Origin: Emticicia sp943368675
GTDB taxonomy: Bacteria > Bacteroidota > Bacteroidia > Cytophagales > Spirosomataceae
DNA: 14,261 nt
Assembly: GCA_943368675.1 (NCBI GenBank)
Contig: CALRLN020000079.1
Coordinates: forward strand, 1 to 14,261
Reading direction: 5' to 3'
The first letter of the stretch is position 1. Every line of letters starts with the position of its first letter. Below are positions 8,005 through 14,002 of the stretch, one piece after another. The notes below the pieces were generated by a model, which saw only the letters and a program-made list of their open reading frames with translations, did no database searches and had not been told where the DNA came from. Both the position numbers and the translations under genes were made by a program.

Positions 8005-8586
8005 ATGAGGAAAAATATTTACTACCCTTTCATACTATCAATGATAGTATTGTTACTAGCCGCCTGTGAAGGCCCCGCCGGAGAAAAAGGGCCAATAGGA
8101 CCCCAAGGAGATAAAGGAGATACCGGCCCGAAAGGAACAGCCGGAAGTGCAAAATTATATGCTACCAATTGGATTGCTGTTACGAAACAGGATATGGTAA
8201 GCCGCTACACCAAAGACGGAATGTATATCAGTACAAGTTTTAGCGGAGGCGATATTGATAAAATATCTCAAAATGTAATAGACGATGGGGTAATACTAGC
8301 CTATGTACGGAAATCAACCGACAAAAATAAGATTATTGCTCTTCCGTCGGTAGTTGATTATGGAACTGCGGGCGAAAACCTGCAACAAGTTTACTACGCA
8401 ATAGCTGCTCCTAAAAAGATTTCCTGCTTTATAGAATATTCAAAATCCGTTGCCGACATCGGTAAGTATCTTCAGGATGAAGAATACCGTTTTATCGTTA
8501 TTCCCGGTCCAAGTGGCTTCCGGACAAAAAATATAGATTTAAGCAACTACGAAGCGGTAAAAGAATACTTTAATCTCAACGATTAA
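8005..8586 (+). CDS. Collagen-like lipoprotein, copy 1
   Basis: A 193-residue lipoprotein. The N-terminal signal peptide ends in the lipobox LAAC, with C21 the lipidated residue. Directly after it come eight Gly-X-Y triplets (residues 23-46, plus a ninth GSA at 47-49) with Pro in the X position and Lys/Glu/Asp pairs, as in collagen-type triple helices of bacteria. The remaining ~144 residues form a domain shared with the next two genes, with W56, C141 (SCFIEYS) and the C-terminal run YRFIVIPGPSGFRTKNIDLS ending in FNLND. I do not know a function for it. It probably sits at the outer membrane, anchored by lipid, with the short stalk holding the C-terminal domain away from the surface, possibly as a trimer. 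First gene of a three-gene operon with its own promoter; a 42-base gap to copy 2. Confidence 0.85.
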   Translation: MRKNIYYPFILSMIVLLLAACEGPAGEKGPIGPQGDKGDTGPKGTAGSAKLYATNWIAVTKQDMVSRYTKDGMYISTSFSGGDIDKISQNVIDDGVILAYVRKSTDKNKIIALPSVVDYGTAGENLQQVYYAIAAPKKISCFIEYSKSVADIGKYLQDEEYRFIVIPGPSGFRTKNIDLSNYEAVKEYFNLND

Positions 8587-8628
8587 TTTACCTGAACAAT
8601 CATTCTAAACTTAAAATTGACATTTCTT

Positions 8629-9204
8629 ATGAAAAATATTCTGTATATAATTATTCTATTCTCCGTTTCTTTCCTGTTTAATGGATGCAAGGGAGAAGCA
8701 GGAGATACCGGCCCTATAGGGCCAAAAGGAGAAAAGGGAAAGACTGGTGCAGCAGGTGACGCCGGTACAGCTCAAATATTTGCAACAAACTGGATATTTG
8801 TTAACAAACAGGATCAGATTAAATTCTACAATTCAGATGATTTATACACGTCTCAAGGGTTTTCGGGTGGTGAATTAGATAAAATATCTCAAAAGATATT
8901 AGATGACGGCATTATTCTGACTTATCATCGTTGGGCCGCAGATAAAACAAGAACAGTTTTACTTCCTAATGTAATAGATTATGGCAATGCAGAGCCTGGT
9001 CTGCAAATAAGCAGATATATATCTATTTACCCTAAAGGAGTGGATTGTTTTGTGGAATTCTCGCAGTCTACAGATATTAATAAATATCTGGCAGATGAAG
9101 AATATCGTATCATTATCATTCCCGGAGCCAGTGGCTACCGTCTGAAAAACATTGATTTCAACAATTATGAAGCAGTAAAAATAGCGCTTAATCTAAAAGA
9201 CTAA
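8629..9204 (+). CDS. Collagen-like lipoprotein, copy 2
   Basis: From the ATG at 8629 the protein has 191 residues; an upstream in-frame TTG at 8617 adds four residues before the signal peptide and is less likely. A hydrophobic signal peptide ends at FNGC with C20 lipidated. Nine Gly-X-Y triplets follow (22-48: GEA, GDT, GPI, GPK, GEK, GKT, GAA, GDA, GTA). The C-terminal domain is clearly homologous to copy 1: FATNWIFVNKQD against YATNWIAVTKQD, FSGGELDKISQKILDDGII against FSGGDIDKISQNVIDDGVI, a shared VDCFVEFS cysteine (C140), and the end YRIIIIPGASGYRLKNIDFN with final LNLKD. This is the closest pair in the cluster and indicates a tandem duplication. Function unknown; role at the cell envelope inferred from the lipobox. 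Confidence 0.85.
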   Translation: MKNILYIIILFSVSFLFNGCKGEAGDTGPIGPKGEKGKTGAAGDAGTAQIFATNWIFVNKQDQIKFYNSDDLYTSQGFSGGELDKISQKILDDGIILTYHRWAADKTRTVLLPNVIDYGNAEPGLQISRYISIYPKGVDCFVEFSQSTDINKYLADEEYRIIIIPGASGYRLKNIDFNNYEAVKIALNLKD

Positions 9205-9236
9205 TTATCTGCCATTATTTAAACAGAAAAAGTATC

Positions 9237-9800
9237 ATGAAAATAAATACATACCTTATATTATTCTCATTCTTAGTTTTAACAGCCTGTAAAGGACCCG
9301 CAGGTGAGGCCGGACCGATTGGGCCACAGGGATTAACAGGTGATAAAGGTGCAACCGGAGATCTTAGCAAGTTTAATGTAATAGCAACAGAATGGTATGC
9401 CTTTAAAGATACCGATTTTATTAAAGCATACGATACTAAGACATCTATGAGCAAGGTAACGCTAAGCGGCAATAAACTTAATCAGCTTACTGATAATATT
9501 ATAAAAGATGCCTTAATTCTGGTTTATAATCGGGTTACGGACACTCCTGACAACATCTACCCGCTTCCGTTTACTATTCAAGCACCCGAATATTCTTATC
9601 AGATATTGTATGGATTTGAAGTAAAACCAAAACAAGTTGATTGCTTTGTGAAGTTCACAAAAAATATTCTTCCGGAGGAATATTTTATTGGTGAAGAATT
9701 CAGAGTGGTGATTATACCCGGCCCAAGTGGAGCCCGTCTGAAAAATATTGATTTAAAAGACTATGCAGCCGTGAAAAAAGCTTTTAATCTACAGGATTAA
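9237..9800 (+). CDS. Collagen-like lipoprotein, copy 3 (diverged)
   Basis: 187 residues from the ATG at 9237, 32 bases after copy 2. The signal peptide ends LTAC with C18 lipidated, followed by K and eight Gly-X-Y triplets (20-43: GPA, GEA, GPI, GPQ, GLT, GDK, GAT, GDL). The C-terminal domain keeps the framework of the other two (IATEWYAFKDTDFIKAY, C136 in VDCFVKFT, and the end FRVVIIPGPSGARLKNIDLK with FNLQD) but the middle, ~100-130, differs strongly, lacking the VVDYG/VIDYG segment. It is thus an older duplicate and may bind a different partner. The operon ends with a strong hairpin terminator 46 bases after the stop. Function unknown. Confidence 0.85.
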   Translation: MKINTYLILFSFLVLTACKGPAGEAGPIGPQGLTGDKGATGDLSKFNVIATEWYAFKDTDFIKAYDTKTSMSKVTLSGNKLNQLTDNIIKDALILVYNRVTDTPDNIYPLPFTIQAPEYSYQILYGFEVKPKQVDCFVKFTKNILPEEYFIGEEFRVVIIPGPSGARLKNIDLKDYAAVKKAFNLQD

Positions 9801-9845
9801 GCGTTTTAAGTCTTCTCTCGTTCAATTGCTTTGAATTTTTAACCG

Positions 9846-9889
9846 GGGGTGAGTATTCAGTTAAAGCTGAATATCTTACCCCTTTCTTA
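9846..9889 (+). terminator. Strong intrinsic terminator of the lipoprotein operon
   Basis: GGGGTGAGTATTCAG (9846-9860) pairs with CTGAATATCTTACCCC (9867-9882) over 15 base pairs with one G-U pair and one bulged T, around the loop TTAAAG. It is followed by TTTCTTA (9883-9889). The stop codon of the convergent kinase gene begins at the next base, so the same hairpin may also end that transcript, although the minus-strand side lacks an immediate T run. Confidence 0.85.
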
Positions 9890-10924
9890 TTAACCTGCCA
9901 CAGGTAGTTTAAATGTAAACCGGGTTCCTTTATCAATCTTGCTTGTAACACTTATCTTGGAGTGATGGGCGTTGAGAATATGCTTTACAATAGCAAGGCC
10001 AAGGCCTGTACCGCCAGTTTCACGAGATCGACTTTTATCTATCCGATAGAAACGCTCAAAGATCCGGGACAGGTGCTCAGGTGCTATACCAGGGCCATCG
10101 TCTTCTATCGAAACCTGGAAGTGCTTTTTCTCTTCTTCAATCTCAACTATTATCTTCCCATTCTCTTTTCCGTATTTGATAGCGTTCTCTACCAGATTGG
10201 TGATTACCTGAGAAATCCGTTGTTTATCGGCTATTACCCATGCTGATTGTAGTTCTTTCGGCCTGATTTTTAGTGTTGCGCCTCTGGTTCCGGCCTTAGA
10301 TTCCAATTGTTCAAATATTTCTTCAGTAATATGCTTAAGATCTATTTTCTCGAAGTGCATTTTTAAGTCACCTTTTTCTACCTGCGAAAGCGTAACCAGA
10401 TCTCTTACCAGGGCATCTAAACCATCAAGACTTTTGGCTGCTTTGTTTAAGAAACGGTCAAGAATCACAGGGTCTTCTTTAGCACCGTCTATCAGGGTAT
10501 GTATAAAGCCCTGAGCGGCAAAAATAGGTGTTTTTAATTCGTGCGATACATCTGCCAGAAACTCCCGTCTGAATACCTCCATTTTCTTTAATTCGTCAAT
10601 TTCCTGTTGCTTGCGGGTAACATAAACAGAAATTTCAGAATTAAGTTTCTTAATCGGATTGACGCTTCTGATCAATGTTTTGCGTGAAATATCAAAATCA
10701 CGGATTTTGAGTTTCTGAATGGTTTTATAAATCTGCTCAACCTCCCGGAAAACCAGAATATCAATAGTATAAAAGACAAAAAAGAAAGAAGCAAAAAAAG
10801 AAGCTACCCCTACTACAAACAGCATAGCAGCACTCACATTAGGCACAAAACTCAGAAATACAAGAGAAACTGTCGTAATCAATACGGCTAGAAAAAACGC
10901 AATAATACGGGGGCTAAACGACAT
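9890..10924 (-). CDS. Sensor histidine kinase, PhoR-like, partner of the adjacent regulator
   Basis: 344 residues. Two adjoining N-terminal membrane helices (~7-27 and ~31-54) are linked by only about four residues, so there is no periplasmic sensor domain and no PAS domain. A linker (55-117) resembling a HAMP or coiled coil precedes the kinase core. Motifs: H-box EFLADVSHELKTP with His128, N-box NLVENAIKYG (243-252), G1 DDGPGI (275-280), F-box FERFYR (289-294) and G2 GGTGLGLAIV (304-313). It phosphorylates the response regulator encoded just upstream on the same strand (88-base gap). The architecture is like the PhoR-type kinases that sense through membrane or protein partners, but pst/pho transport genes are not present in the window, so a phosphate role is only suggestive. 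A candidate -7 element, TAACTTTG (minus strand, 10975-10982), could give it independent expression. Confidence 0.93.
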   Translation of the reverse strand: MSFSPRIIAFFLAVLITTVSLVFLSFVPNVSAAMLFVVGVASFFASFFFVFYTIDILVFREVEQIYKTIQKLKIRDFDISRKTLIRSVNPIKKLNSEISVYVTRKQQEIDELKKMEVFRREFLADVSHELKTPIFAAQGFIHTLIDGAKEDPVILDRFLNKAAKSLDGLDALVRDLVTLSQVEKGDLKMHFEKIDLKHITEEIFEQLESKAGTRGATLKIRPKELQSAWVIADKQRISQVITNLVENAIKYGKENGKIIVEIEEEKKHFQVSIEDDGPGIAPEHLSRIFERFYRIDKSRSRETGGTGLGLAIVKHILNAHHSKISVTSKIDKGTRFTFKLPVAG

Positions 10925-10974
10925 TCCGGGTGAATGATTAAATTATCAGTTCCTACTTTAAACAAAAAGCTGTA

Positions 10975-10982
10975 CAAAGTTA
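10975..10982 (-). promoter_or_regulatory. Candidate -7 element (TAACTTTG) before the kinase gene
   Basis: On the minus strand TAACTTTG matches TAnnTTTG and sits 50 bases upstream of the kinase start in the 88-base spacer. No TTG is found at the -33 position, so this is a weak candidate. It is the same octamer as the candidate before the regulator gene. Confidence 0.3.
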
Positions 10983-11012
10983 GTTGATAATTATTTTTTA
11001 CATACAGATTTG

Positions 11013-11699
11013 TTATTCATCTGTAAACATATATCCTACGCCTTTCAGTGTTTTGATATAGTTTTCACCTACTTTTTCACGTACTTTCCGGATATGGACA
11101 TCAATAGTACGCTCTACAACAAAAATATCCACGCCCCAGATTTTCTGTAGAATTTCATCACGGCTGAATACTTTATTGGGATATTGCGCTAAGAAGAAAA
11201 GCAATTCGAATTCTTTTTTGGGTAATACGATAGTTGAACCATCAGGCTTTGTAACCGTATAATTCTGGCGATTGATATGCAGGCCTGCTACTTCCAGCGT
11301 ATCACTTGTATCTGATTTCTGTGCTTCGCGGCGGAAAAAAGCATTGATACGGCTCATCAAAGCACGGGGCTTGATAGGCTTGGTCAGATAATCATCGGCT
11401 CCTACTTCAAATGCGGCAATTTCAGAATACTCTTCAGAACGGGCAGTAAGATAGAGAATGTAGATACTTTTCATTTCGGGCATGGCGCGTAGTGTCCGCC
11501 CTACTTCGATGCCATCCATGTGAGGCATCATTATATCAAGAATAACTAAATCAGGCAGAAATTCACGGGCAACTTCAATCGCTTTTTTGCCATCAGAGGC
11601 GGTGGCAACCTTATACCCTTCTTTTTCAAGGTTGTAGCTTAACAACTCCACAATATCAGCTTCATCATCAACTACCAAAACACGGTGAGCAGAACTCAT
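11013..11699 (-). CDS. Response regulator, OmpR/PhoB family
   Basis: 228 residues, the standard length for an OmpR-type regulator. The receiver (1-~122) has acidic residues D11, D12 and E13, phospho-acceptor D55 in VILDIMMPHMDG, and the lysine of YLTKPI. The C-terminal ~100 residues are a winged helix: VLPKKEFELLFFLAQYPNKV, then FSRDEILQKIWG, VVERTIDVHIRKVREKVG (the recognition helix region) and the closing hairpin GVGYMF. It is a DNA-binding transcription factor driven by the kinase encoded after it. Its own upstream region contains an 11-bp-period direct repeat and a -7 element, so autoregulation is likely. The resemblance is to the PhoB/PhoP group, but the signal and regulon in this organism are not shown by the window. 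Confidence 0.95.
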   Translation of the reverse strand: MSSAHRVLVVDDEADIVELLSYNLEKEGYKVATASDGKKAIEVAREFLPDLVILDIMMPHMDGIEVGRTLRAMPEMKSIYILYLTARSEEYSEIAAFEVGADDYLTKPIKPRALMSRINAFFRREAQKSDTSDTLEVAGLHINRQNYTVTKPDGSTIVLPKKEFELLFFLAQYPNKVFSRDEILQKIWGVDIFVVERTIDVHIRKVREKVGENYIKTLKGVGYMFTDE

Positions 11700-11724
11700 A
11701 AAGGCGTTTTCAATTAGTGTTCTG

Positions 11725-11732
11725 CAAAGTTA
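11725..11732 (-). promoter_or_regulatory. Candidate -7 element (TAACTTTG) of the two-component operon
   Basis: TAACTTTG on the minus strand matches TAnnTTTG and gives an untranslated leader of about 18-20 bases before the regulator ATG. The -33 region has no TTG; instead the direct repeat at 11754-11770 covers that position, as expected for an activator-dependent promoter. Confidence 0.55.
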
Positions 11733-11753
11733 TGATTAAAAAATCGTTAGGTG

Positions 11754-11770
11754 TGTTAAGCCAATGTTAA
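11754..11770 (-). promoter_or_regulatory. Direct repeat TTAACA-N5-TTAACA, probable binding site of the regulator itself
   Basis: On the minus strand TTAACA occurs twice in perfect copy with an 11-base period (complement of 11765-11770 and 11754-11759). OmpR/PhoB-family dimers bind tandem half-sites with exactly this period, and B. subtilis PhoP boxes have the same form (TT[ACT]A[ACT]A, N5). The proximal copy is 21 bases from the -7 element, a position suited to activation. Binding by this particular regulator is inferred from location. Confidence 0.5.
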
Positions 11771-11939
11771 ATCTTATCCAAAGGCATTATAATCACCTGG
11801 TTTATAGCATTTTTACCCACAATTGCCAGACAACTGCTTATTGAAAAGCCATACCTAACCTATTTATAATCAGTATCTTCTGTTTCTGCCCCGGTTTTCA
11901 ATAATTTGTAAGATTTTTAGAAAATTGTTCAGGTTTTTT

Positions 11940-11970
11940 TTGCGTTACAAATCAAAAAACTCTAATTTTG
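11940..11970 (+). promoter_or_regulatory. Ribosomal operon promoter, Bacteroidota type
   Basis: TTG at 11940-11942 within a T-rich tract, a 20-base spacer, and TAATTTTG at 11963-11970. This is the same -7 octamer and spacing as the lipoprotein operon promoter at 7946-7976. Transcription should start near 11977, leaving a leader of about 208 nt before rplK. Confidence 0.75.
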
Positions 11971-11976
11971 CAGTCC

Positions 11977-12184
11977 GATTTTCAGAAAGTGTGTAAATAC
12001 GTTTTGAAACGGCAGAAATCAGTCTTTATCTTGATACCTTTTTTAAAGGTGTCGCTTCCCCTGACAAAAGGCGAATTTTCTGAATCAAATCAACGGAAAT
12101 GATTGATAATGAGGCGAGAATGTGAGCCTTTCTTCATGATTCAAATCAAATCTTTTTGTAAAATTCCTTAAAATCTGAAAGACA
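11977..12184 (+). promoter_or_regulatory. Structured mRNA leader of the rplK operon
   Basis: The ~208-nt untranslated leader has no ORF of note but several good stems. CGTTT/AAACG (12000-12011) is a tight small one. GATACCTTT (12033-12041) pairs with AAAGGTGTC (12045-12053), nine pairs with one G-U. Further down TGAATCA (12081-12087) pairs perfectly with TGATTCA (12137-12143) and encloses AATCA/TGATT (12088-12104) and AGGC/GCCT (12112-12129), a possible three-way junction. In other bacteria the rplK-rplA operon is repressed by L1 binding its own mRNA leader, so an autoregulatory site is reasonable here, but I could not match the known L1 target. Structures were found by eye, not by energy calculation. 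Confidence 0.45.
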
Positions 12185-12622
12185 ATGGCGAAAGACATCG
12201 CAGGATATGTGAAACTTCAGGTAAAAGGCGGTCAGGCTAACCCTTCACCACCAATCGGTCCGGCATTGGGTTCTAAAGGCTTGAACATCATGGAATTTTG
12301 TAAACAATTCAACGCTCGTACTCAGGATAAAATGGGTATGATTTTGCCGGTAGTAATTACTTACTACACTGACAAATCGTTTGAATTTGCCATCAAGACT
12401 CCACCCGCTGCTATCATGCTGTTAGAAGCAACAAAGGTTAAAACAGGTTCAGACCAACCTAATCGTAAAAAAGTTGGTTCGGTTACTTGGGATCAGGTAA
12501 AAACTATTGCCGAAACCAAAATGCCAGACTTGAATTGCTTTACTGTTGAATCAGCAATGAAGATGATTGCCGGTACTGCTCAAAACATGGGTATTACCAT
12601 CACAGGCAACGCACCGTTTTAA
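12185..12622 (+). CDS. rplK: 50S ribosomal protein L11
   Basis: 145 residues, usual length 140-147. The N-terminal domain carries LQVKGGQANPSPPIGPALGS, the proline-rich L11 signature that contacts release and elongation factors, and the C-terminal domain with KVKTGSDQPNRKKVGSVTW binds the GTPase-associated centre of 23S rRNA. The terminal segment IAGTAQNMGITITG is also typical. Start ATG at 12185 follows AAAGACA, with no Shine-Dalgarno site. First gene of the rplK-rplA-rplJ-rplL operon, 79 bases before rplA. Confidence 0.98.
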   Translation: MAKDIAGYVKLQVKGGQANPSPPIGPALGSKGLNIMEFCKQFNARTQDKMGMILPVVITYYTDKSFEFAIKTPPAAIMLLEATKVKTGSDQPNRKKVGSVTWDQVKTIAETKMPDLNCFTVESAMKMIAGTAQNMGITITGNAPF

Positions 12623-12630
12623 AAAACGCT

Positions 12631-12646
12631 GAATGATTTATCATTC
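12631..12646 (+). repeat. Perfect hairpin 1 in the rplK-rplA spacer
   Basis: GAATGA (12631-12636) pairs with TCATTC (12641-12646) around TTTA (or seven pairs with a two-base loop). It begins nine bases after the rplK stop codon. It may influence mRNA processing or the L11/L1 ratio; no T run follows. Confidence 0.4.
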
Positions 12647-12663
12647 ACTATTTATTCATGGGA

Positions 12664-12680
12664 GTTATGCACAGCATAAC
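12664..12680 (+). repeat. Perfect hairpin 2 in the rplK-rplA spacer
   Basis: GTTATGC (12664-12670) pairs with GCATAAC (12674-12680) around the loop ACA. It ends 21 bases before the rplA ATG, close enough to affect translation initiation. With hairpin 1 it makes up nearly half of the 79-base spacer. Confidence 0.45.
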
Positions 12681-12701
12681 GCTATAACCAAAAACAAGCA
12701 A

Positions 12702-13400
12702 ATGGCAAAATTGACCAAAAAAAGAAAGGAAGCAATGTCGAAGTATGATGCTTCAAAAGCTTATTCTCTAAAAGATGCGGCTGACGTTTTGAAGCAAATA
12801 GCATACACTAAATTCGACTCTTCGGTAGATGTTCACGTTCGTTTGGGCGTTGACCCTCGTAAGGCTGACCAAATGGTACGTGGTGTGGTTGCATTACCAC
12901 ACGGAACCGGTAAAACTGTTCGTGTTTTAGTATTATGTACACCTGATAAAGAAGCTGATGCAAAAGCTGCCGGCGCTGATTATGTAGGTTTGGACGAATA
13001 CATCCAAAAAATAGAACAAGGTTGGACTGACATCGACGTGATTATCACGATGCCAACTGTTATGGCTAAACTTGGTAAGTTAGGTAAAATCCTCGGACCA
13101 CGCGGATTGATGCCAAACCCTAAGTCTGGTACTGTAACGCTCGACGTAGCAACAGCAGTAAAAGAAGTGAAAGCTGGTAAAATCGACTTTAAAGTTGATA
13201 AAACCGGTATCATTCACGCTTCCATCGGTAAGGTTTCCTTCTCACCTGAGAAATTAGCAGAAAATGCTACAGAATTGATTCAAACTTTGTTGAAATTGAA
13301 ACCATCTTCAGCTAAAGGTACTTATGTGAAAAGCATATCACTTGCAAGCACAATGGGGCCTGGTATTCAAATCGACAGAACCACCATTAATGGATTGTAA
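12702..13400 (+). CDS. rplA: 50S ribosomal protein L1
   Basis: 232 residues from the ATG at 12702 (MAKLTKKRKEA), the canonical bacterial L1 start and length. The in-frame ATG at 12633 adds 23 residues without family support and runs through two hairpins, so I reject it. Recognisable segments are DVHVRLGVDPRKADQMVRG, LPHGTGKTVRVLVL, the L1 signature LGKILGPRGLMPNPKSGTV and the final KGTYVKSISLASTMGPGI. L1 forms the mobile stalk of the 50S subunit near the E site and in many bacteria represses its own operon. Only two bases separate its stop from the rplJ ATG, so the two are probably translationally coupled. Confidence 0.98.
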   Translation: MAKLTKKRKEAMSKYDASKAYSLKDAADVLKQIAYTKFDSSVDVHVRLGVDPRKADQMVRGVVALPHGTGKTVRVLVLCTPDKEADAKAAGADYVGLDEYIQKIEQGWTDIDVIITMPTVMAKLGKLGKILGPRGLMPNPKSGTVTLDVATAVKEVKAGKIDFKVDKTGIIHASIGKVSFSPEKLAENATELIQTLLKLKPSSAKGTYVKSISLASTMGPGIQIDRTTINGL

Positions 13401-13402
13401 TC

Positions 13403-13936
13403 ATGACAAAAGAAGAAAAAGGAGCAATGATTGAAGAGCTTGCAGAGAAATTTGCAGCTACCCCTTACTTCTATATCACCGATGCAAGCGGATTGAACGT
13501 TGCTAAAACCAATGAATTACGTCGTTTGTGTTTCGAGCGTGGTATTGAGTATCGTGTAGTGAAAAATACACTGATTAGCAAAGCTCTAGAAAGATTAGAT
13601 ACCGATTACACGTCGTTTGACGGAACTGTTCTTAAAGGTTTTTCAGGTGTGATGTTCCACGCAGAGTCGGGCAAAGTAGCTGCAAAATTGATTAAGGATT
13701 TCCTGAAAGCAAATAAAAACAGCATCACTTTAAAAGGTGCTTCGGTTGATTCAGCTTTATTTATCGGCCACGACCAATTGGATACGTTGCTGACATTGAA
13801 ATCAAAGCAGGAATTGATTGGCGAAGTTATCGGTTTGTTGCAATCACCTGCCAAAAATGTTATTTCTGGCTTGCAAAGCGGTGGCAACAAATTGGCTGGT
13901 ATTCTCAAGACTTTGTCGGAGAAAGAAGCAGCCTGA
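13403..13936 (+). CDS. rplJ: 50S ribosomal protein L10
   Basis: 177 residues, near the usual ~170. The globular N-terminal domain includes YITDASGLNVAKTNELRRLC, YRVVKNTLISKALE and the FSGVMF region; the C-terminal helix, which anchors dimers of L7/L12, runs through IGLLQSPAKNVISGLQSGGN to the end. It is the base of the ribosomal stalk. The ATG is two bases after the rplA stop, so there is no space for a separate L10 leader of the kind found before rplJ in other bacteria. rplL follows after a 123-base spacer with its own hairpin. Confidence 0.97.
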   Translation: MTKEEKGAMIEELAEKFAATPYFYITDASGLNVAKTNELRRLCFERGIEYRVVKNTLISKALERLDTDYTSFDGTVLKGFSGVMFHAESGKVAAKLIKDFLKANKNSITLKGASVDSALFIGHDQLDTLLTLKSKQELIGEVIGLLQSPAKNVISGLQSGGNKLAGILKTLSEKEAA

Positions 13937-13984
13937 TCAGTTTACCGCTTGTAGCCTGAAAGGGTTATCACTCTGTAAACACCC

Positions 13985-14002
13985 ATCAGTTTTATAACTG
14001 AT
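13985..14002 (+). repeat. Perfect hairpin in the rplJ-rplL spacer
   Basis: ATCAGTT (13985-13991) pairs with AACTGAT (13996-14002) around TTAT. A further longer-range pair, GTTTAC (13940-13945) with GTAAAC (13975-13980), lies upstream. L7/L12 is made in several-fold excess over L10, so a processing or translation-enhancing structure here is plausible, but no function can be shown. No T run follows to make it a terminator. Confidence 0.4.

Larger units (their letters stand above)
11700..11938. other. Divergent intergenic region, regulator side, no gene found
   Basis: This is the left half of the 485-base gap between the regulator gene and rplK. Apart from the regulator's promoter elements and direct repeat (11725-11770), I see AT-rich DNA without a tRNA cloverleaf, convincing ORF or repeat. 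The stretch 11771-11938 holds nothing I can name. Confidence 0.5.

Noticed and set aside
8617..8628. TTG start four codons before copy 2 of the lipoproteins
   Set aside because: The ATG at 8629 starts a normal lipoprotein signal peptide and aligns with the starts of copies 1 and 3.
8073..9360. Gly-X-Y coding repeats as a CRISPR or DNA tandem repeat
   Set aside because: The periodicity is in the protein (Gly every third residue); the DNA is not a regular repeat with spacers.
9215..9472. Minus-strand ORF of 85 residues, proline-rich
   Set aside because: It is the antisense of the Gly-X-Y repeat of lipoprotein copy 3; the Pro/Gly pattern is a mirror of the collagen codons.
11771..11938. Possible tRNA gene between the regulator and rplK, as often seen near nusG
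   Set aside because: No acceptor stem, T-loop GTTCRA sequence or cloverleaf could be found on either strand.
12633..12701. N-terminal extension of L1 from an upstream in-frame ATG
   Set aside because: The canonical L1 start MAKLTKKRK begins at 12702, and the extension covers two hairpins in the spacer.
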